From: Pseudoflavitalea sp. G-6-1-2
GTDB lineage: Bacteria > Bacteroidota > Bacteroidia > Chitinophagales > Chitinophagaceae
Length of the DNA: 64,000 bases
NCBI RefSeq assembly: GCF_012927185.1
Contig: NZ_JABBGB010000003.1
Location: 806,001 to 870,000 of the forward strand
Direction: 5' to 3'
The stretch's first letter is position 1; every line of letters starts with the position of its first letter. Positions 60,296 through 64,000 of the stretch are shown here, in pieces. A program made the translations under genes and the position numbers. Under the pieces are notes generated by a model that saw only the letters and a program-made list of their open reading frames with translations, did no database searches and had not been told where the DNA came from.

Positions 60296-61564
60296 CTAAC
60301 AACCGTTCGCACTCTGCTCAATGATAAACTTTCTCAGCAGATTCAGTGCATTGATTGCCGTCATTTCTATGTTTCTGGCCCGGTCGAACCGGAAATGGAA
60401 CTCCTGCGTAACTAGCGCATGTTTATTGCCTGCCGCCACCCATACCGTTCCTACCGGTTTTTGTTCTGATCCGCCCGAAGGGCCCATGATCCCGGAGGTG
60501 GCCAGTGCAAAATCGGTCTTCAGGGTGCTGAGCGCTCCTTCTACCATCTGCATCACGGTGGCTTCGCTCACTGCACCATATTTTTGCAGGGTTTCGGGCG
60601 ATACATGCAGCACATTTTCTTTCACTTCATTGGCATAACTCACTACCGATCCCTTGTAAAAATCGCTGCTGCCGGATATGCTGGTGATCAGGTGAGCGAT
60701 GTACCCGCCTGTGCAGCTTTCTGCGGTAGCCATGGTGGAATTGGTTTTCCGGAGCAGATCGCCGATGGCTTCCTGCATGGGCTTGTCTTCATCCACCACT
60801 ATATAGGCAGCAACCAGTTGCTTCAGTTTGCTGAACTCGTTATCGAGCTCCTGCTCCAGTTGATTTTTGTCGGCGCCCGATCCCGTGATCCGCAGACGCA
60901 CCATGCTGTAGTGCGGAAGATACGCCAGTTTTATATGTGCAGGAAGTTTTGCTTCCCAGTCTTTGATGATCTCCGCCAGAAAGCTTTCTCCGACCCCCGC
61001 AGTGAGCAGGGTACGATGGCTGATCACCGGCATCGTAAAATGCTGCTGCAGTCTCGGCAGTACTTCTTTCTGCATCAGTCCTTTCATCTCGTGGGGTACG
61101 CCGGGAAGGGAGACAAATATTGTTCCGTCCTTTTCGAACCACATGCCCGGTGCGGATCCGCGTTCGTTGAAGAGTACGGTACATACATCCGGAACCAGTG
61201 CCTGATCGAGATTACGTTGAATGATGGGCCGGCGGTATACCTGCTCGAACAGATGATAGATATGCGCCAATACTTTTTGGTCCATCACCATCTTTCCGCC
61301 GAAATAATCATTGAGTACTTCTTTGGTGATATCGTCGTTGGTAGGGCCGAGGCCGCCGGTCATGATAACGATCTGCGTATCTTTTTTCTGTTCATCGAGT
61401 GCATGTACGATCTCTTCGCGGAGATCACCCACAGCCACTCTTCGCTTCAGCCATACGCCGATCTTGTTCAGTTCCTGTGCCATCCACGGACTGTTGGTGT
61501 CCGTTACCTGTCCTATCAGTAATTCATCTCCGATTGTTATGATGCTCGCAAATACCTGCTGCAT
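60296..61564 (-). CDS. cinA: CinA family nicotinamide mononucleotide deamidase-related protein
   Basis: 422 residues from the ATG at 61564. The N-terminal molybdopterin-binding-like (COG1058) domain reads SIITIGDELLIGQVTDTNSPWM and MTGGLGPTNDDIT; the C-terminal deamidase-like domain (COG1546) reads ATAESCTGGYIAHLITSISGSS and ALATSGIMGPSGG. The two-domain form hydrolyses ADP-ribose and deamidates NMN in other bacteria. A TTG at 61585 gives a longer frame but lies inside the -7 element. Confidence 0.92.
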   Translation of the reverse strand: MQQVFASIITIGDELLIGQVTDTNSPWMAQELNKIGVWLKRRVAVGDLREEIVHALDEQKKDTQIVIMTGGLGPTNDDITKEVLNDYFGGKMVMDQKVLAHIYHLFEQVYRRPIIQRNLDQALVPDVCTVLFNERGSAPGMWFEKDGTIFVSLPGVPHEMKGLMQKEVLPRLQQHFTMPVISHRTLLTAGVGESFLAEIIKDWEAKLPAHIKLAYLPHYSMVRLRITGSGADKNQLEQELDNEFSKLKQLVAAYIVVDEDKPMQEAIGDLLRKTNSTMATAESCTGGYIAHLITSISGSSDFYKGSVVSYANEVKENVLHVSPETLQKYGAVSEATVMQMVEGALSTLKTDFALATSGIMGPSGGSEQKPVGTVWVAAGNKHALVTQEFHFRFDRARNIEMTAINALNLLRKFIIEQSANGC

Positions 61565-61582
61565 AGAATTTGAAATTGGGTT

Positions 61583-61590
61583 CAAAGGTA
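61583..61590 (-). promoter_or_regulatory. -7 promoter element for cinA
   Basis: Minus-strand TACCTTTG matches TAnnTTTG, 18 bases before the cinA ATG. It overlaps the TTG at 61585, which excludes that codon as the start. Confidence 0.5.
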
Positions 61591-61629
61591 GTCACAAATA
61601 TGTATTTTCATGGTGTAATCGAACATCGC

Positions 61630-63018
61630 ATGAAGAAGATCCTCTACGTACCGTTTTTATTGCTTTTTGCCATTCGCGTAAACGCTCAGGTGGCGCAGAA
61701 ACTGGAAGAAGCCATTGTGCAGCTCGAAGCCGATCCTGTGTTCAAACATGCTACCATCAGTCTCTGTGTGGTGAATACAGCTACCGGAGAACAGGTGTTC
61801 GGGCGCAATGAACAAACCGGACTTGCACCGGCCAGCACACAGAAACTCTTTACCAGCGCAGCTGCTTACGAATTGCTGGGGCAATTGTTCAAGTTCCACA
61901 CCGCAATCGGCCGCGATCAGCAGGGTAATATCTTCATCACAGGTGGAGGTGATCCCACACTCGGAAGCTGGCGCTGGGCCGCTACCAGAGAGAAAGTTAT
62001 TCTTCAACGCATCACCGATGTGCTCAAAAAACAAAAGATACAGGAAATAAAAGGTGATATCTGGATCGACGATCTCACTTTCACCAAAGATCCTATGCCC
62101 GGTGGCTGGATCTGGACCGATATCGGCAACTACTACGGAGCAGGATGCTGGGGACTCAACTGGCACGAAAATCAGTACGATCTCACATTGTCCGCCGGTG
62201 ATTGCTGCGGTGGTCTCACTACCATCAAAAGCATTTCACCTGCCATCCCTGATTTTACCATCAGCAACGATATCAAAGCAGGGAAGAAGGGCAGTGGTGA
62301 CAACGGTTATATTTTTTCCGCACCGTTCAGCACCAAAGCATACACATCCGGCACCATCCCTGCCAACGAAAATAATTTCACCATCTCCGGTTCCATGCCG
62401 CAACCTGCTGCTGTTTTCGGAGCCGCACTGAAGAGCGCAATCGTTCAGGCCGGCATCAAATTCTCCGGTAAAGTGCAAACCTCTGCTGGTGCTATGATCA
62501 ATCAGCAAACAATCCGCAAACCTTCTGCGATACTCGACATACTCGCTTCGCCTACACTTGATAGCCTCAATTACTGGTTCCTTCAGAAAAGCATCAACCT
62601 CTATGGCGAAGCGCTCGTAAAACAATTTTCTTTTAAACAGGGAGGCGATGGCAGCACCGAGGAAGGTGTTGAACTGCTTCGCAAATTCTGGGAATCGAAA
62701 GGCATCGATAAAGGCGCTGTGAACATTATGGATGGAAGCGGACTATCCCCTCAAAATCGTGTAACAACAGACGCACTGGTGCGCGTACTGCAGTATGCGA
62801 AGTCTCAACCCTGGTATGCATCGTTCTACAATGCCTTGCCGCAATACAATGGCATGAAGATGAAAAGCGGCTCCATCGGCGGTTCCCGTGCGTATGCGGG
62901 CTATCATACAGCAAAAGATGGAGCGCAGTATTCATATGCCATCATCGTCAACAATTACAACGGATCTGCAGGAGATGTAGTGAAGAAAATGTACAAAGTG
63001 CTGGATAATCTCAAGTAG
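61630..63018 (+). CDS. dacB: D-alanyl-D-alanine carboxypeptidase/endopeptidase (PBP4/DacB type)
   Basis: 462 residues from the ATG at 61630, with a signal peptide (ending RVNAQ). The S13 family motifs are LAPASTQKLFT (SxxK, nucleophile Ser), QKSINLYGEAL (SxN) and MKMKSGSIGG (KSG instead of the more common KTG). It trims or cleaves peptidoglycan crosslinks in the periplasm. The frame is open from 61570, but the extra residues precede the signal peptide and overlap the divergent cinA 5' region. A terminator follows. Confidence 0.92.
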   Translation: MKKILYVPFLLLFAIRVNAQVAQKLEEAIVQLEADPVFKHATISLCVVNTATGEQVFGRNEQTGLAPASTQKLFTSAAAYELLGQLFKFHTAIGRDQQGNIFITGGGDPTLGSWRWAATREKVILQRITDVLKKQKIQEIKGDIWIDDLTFTKDPMPGGWIWTDIGNYYGAGCWGLNWHENQYDLTLSAGDCCGGLTTIKSISPAIPDFTISNDIKAGKKGSGDNGYIFSAPFSTKAYTSGTIPANENNFTISGSMPQPAAVFGAALKSAIVQAGIKFSGKVQTSAGAMINQQTIRKPSAILDILASPTLDSLNYWFLQKSINLYGEALVKQFSFKQGGDGSTEEGVELLRKFWESKGIDKGAVNIMDGSGLSPQNRVTTDALVRVLQYAKSQPWYASFYNALPQYNGMKMKSGSIGGSRAYAGYHTAKDGAQYSYAIIVNNYNGSAGDVVKKMYKVLDNLK

Positions 63019-63028
63019 GCATAAAACA

Positions 63029-63053
63029 GAAAAACATCCGAAAGGATGTTTTT
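63029..63053 (+). terminator. Rho-independent terminator after dacB
   Basis: AAAACATCC, loop GAAA, GGATGTTTT, then TC. The GNRA loop is stable. Confidence 0.8.
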
Positions 63054-63263
63054 CAAAGGACGTTTTGGACAAAAGCTTGTTTCCAAGGTCCGGTTTTTGG
63101 ACGGTCTTCTTCTAGGATTGGACAGGTTTTTCGTTTGGACTGGATCGTTTGGTTTTTCAGGAATTGGACAGTGCAAAGAAATTGTTTTGTTGGCTTCTTT
63201 CGGACATTACCCGGTTAAGTAAATATTAATTCGGACGTCCGCAGTATCGATGATAAAAATCAA
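63054..63263. other. intergenic region with repeated TTGGAC
   Basis: 210 bases without a gene. TTGGAC occurs at 63065, 63097, 63118, 63135 and 63164, and TCGGAC at 63200 and 63231, all in the plus orientation. No known operator was recognised. Confidence 0.5.
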
Positions 63264-63683
63264 CTAAGCTTCTACGTTAAAGAAAGGTTCGAGCCTTTCG
63301 CGCAATGGTGCAGGCATCAGAGTGCGTTCTCTCGTTTTCGAATCGAGAAAATACAGCACCACATGCCCAACAGTAAGCAGTTTGCCTGCTTCATTGAAAA
63401 CTTCCTGATGAAATTCAATTCTGTGATTGGATGGCAACTCGCGCAGAGTGGTCTTTACGGAGATGAGATCATCATAATGGGCGGGACGTAAGAACTTGAA
63501 CTGTATTTCTACAATCGGCATTATTACGCCCGCCGCTTCCATGTCTTTATACGTAAACCCCAATTGCCGGATGCTTTCTGCTCTGGCCACTTCAAAATAC
63601 TGGGCATAGTTACCGTGGTAGACGATGTCCATCTGATCGGTCTCGGCATATCGCACACGGATAGGAGTTGTAGTGATGTACAT
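63264..63683 (-). CDS. acyl-CoA thioesterase, 4HBT hot-dog fold
   Basis: 139 residues. RVRYAETDQMDIVYHGNYAQYF is the signature of the YbgC/FadM branch; the catalytic acid is the Asp in ETDQMD. It hydrolyses an acyl-CoA thioester; the acyl group is unknown. It follows the DoxX gene by 14 bases on the same strand, so the two are probably one transcript. Confidence 0.9.
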   Translation of the reverse strand: MYITTTPIRVRYAETDQMDIVYHGNYAQYFEVARAESIRQLGFTYKDMEAAGVIMPIVEIQFKFLRPAHYDDLISVKTTLRELPSNHRIEFHQEVFNEAGKLLTVGHVVLYFLDSKTRERTLMPAPLRERLEPFFNVEA

Positions 63684-63697
63684 AGGAAGATGTTCTC

Positions 63698-64000
63698 TTA
63701 TTTTCCGGCCATTCCGTCAACACTGATTTTACCAGGTCCCATAATGATGAGCGCGAGGTAACCTGAGAGATAAAGAGCAGCCATTTCGCCTTCTCCGAAG
63801 ATCTGTCCGCCATGCGCTTTGAACAGTGCCACGCACATAGTGATGATCAGCGGAACACAGGCCAATCTTGAAAATAATCCGATCAGCAGCAACGCGCCAC
63901 AAACCAGCTCGGCAAAAATTACCAGGCCAAGAGTGGTGGACTGGCCAATACCGAGAAAGCTCATGAATTGTCCTTTATACGTTGCGAAATTCACCAGTTT
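63698..64000 (-). CDS. DoxX family membrane protein, 5' end cut by window
   Basis: 101 codons are visible and the frame is open at the right edge; the GTG at 63994 is probably internal. About three transmembrane helices remain, with LGLVIFAELVCGALLLIGLFSRLACVPLI, GQIFGEGEMAALYLSGYLAL and IIMGPGKISVDG typical of DoxX/DoxD-like proteins, some of which belong to thiol or quinone redox systems. Full proteins are about 130-150 residues. Confidence 0.85.
   Translation of the reverse strand, partial: KLVNFATYKGQFMSFLGIGQSTTLGLVIFAELVCGALLLIGLFSRLACVPLIITMCVALFKAHGGQIFGEGEMAALYLSGYLALIIMGPGKISVDGMAGK

Noticed and set aside
60584-61522. Plus-strand frame of 312 residues across cinA
   Set aside because: Antisense shadow of a complete two-domain CinA protein.

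Overview
The window looks like chromosome of a Bacteroidota bacterium, most likely family Chitinophagaceae. The evidence is several near-consensus TAnnTTTG -7 elements, a type IX secretion (T9SS) sorting domain, an ECF sigma/FecR/SusC/SusD locus, a DUF6702 protein, and many envelope lipoproteins with Cys lipoboxes. Coding density is high. I saw no rRNA, tRNA, CRISPR array, prophage or recognisable insertion sequence.

Layout. 1-5200: partial HupE/UreJ membrane protein divergent from a DUF6702 protein, a CNNM/CBS membrane protein, a PAP2 phosphatase and an LTA-synthase-like sulfatase. 5331-13732: a lipoprotein predicted to be a clan GH-A glycosidase, a repeat cluster, glmM, a cysteine desulfurase, a GH13 lipoprotein and an FGGY kinase. 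13955-26096: a PA14/T9SS secreted protein, then mutS divergent from an operon-like run (SpoU methyltransferase, UbiA-type prenyltransferase, ruvX), def, an RluA-type pseudouridine synthase, and several envelope proteins of unknown role. 26147-35896: a membrane-anchored patatin-like protein, a serine hydrolase, lipB, a PLP enzyme, a nucleotidyltransferase, an ECF sigma factor followed by a protein that joins an anti-sigma-like N-terminus to a trypsin-like protease, and a small lipoprotein. 35897-37198: a repeat-rich stretch with a second small lipoprotein. 37199-45734: mpl-type Mur ligase, DnaQ-like exonuclease, polyprenol-P-mannose synthase-like GT2, an EamA transporter, a beta-barrel protein, an S9 peptidase and a hypothetical protein. 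45787-55581: FecR anti-sigma divergent from an ECF sigma factor, then SusC (with STN domain), SusD, a TlpA-like and a thioredoxin-like protein, reading as one nutrient-uptake and thiol-redox locus. 55718-64000: a lipoprotein histidine phosphatase, a YhcG-type nuclease, a frameshifted small gene, a lipoprotein, a 2-oxo acid dehydrogenase E2, cinA, a PBP4-type peptidase, a thioesterase and a partial DoxX.

The most unusual signal is a family of about 140-base elements with four copies in two inverted pairs (7414-7863 and 36034-36708). About 103 internal bases align almost without gaps between copies. The terminal arms are different in every copy, yet each copy's two arms are complementary to each other, and an inner stem shows compensatory changes. 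That pattern, conserved loop with covarying stems, is what a structured RNA or a folded single-stranded DNA element would leave. No gene in the window explains it and I do not recognise it as a named family.

A second pattern is that mutS, the SpoU methyltransferase, glmM, lipB and the PAP2 gene each have a TAnnTTTG element ending only 4-5 bases before the start codon, which suggests leaderless mRNAs.
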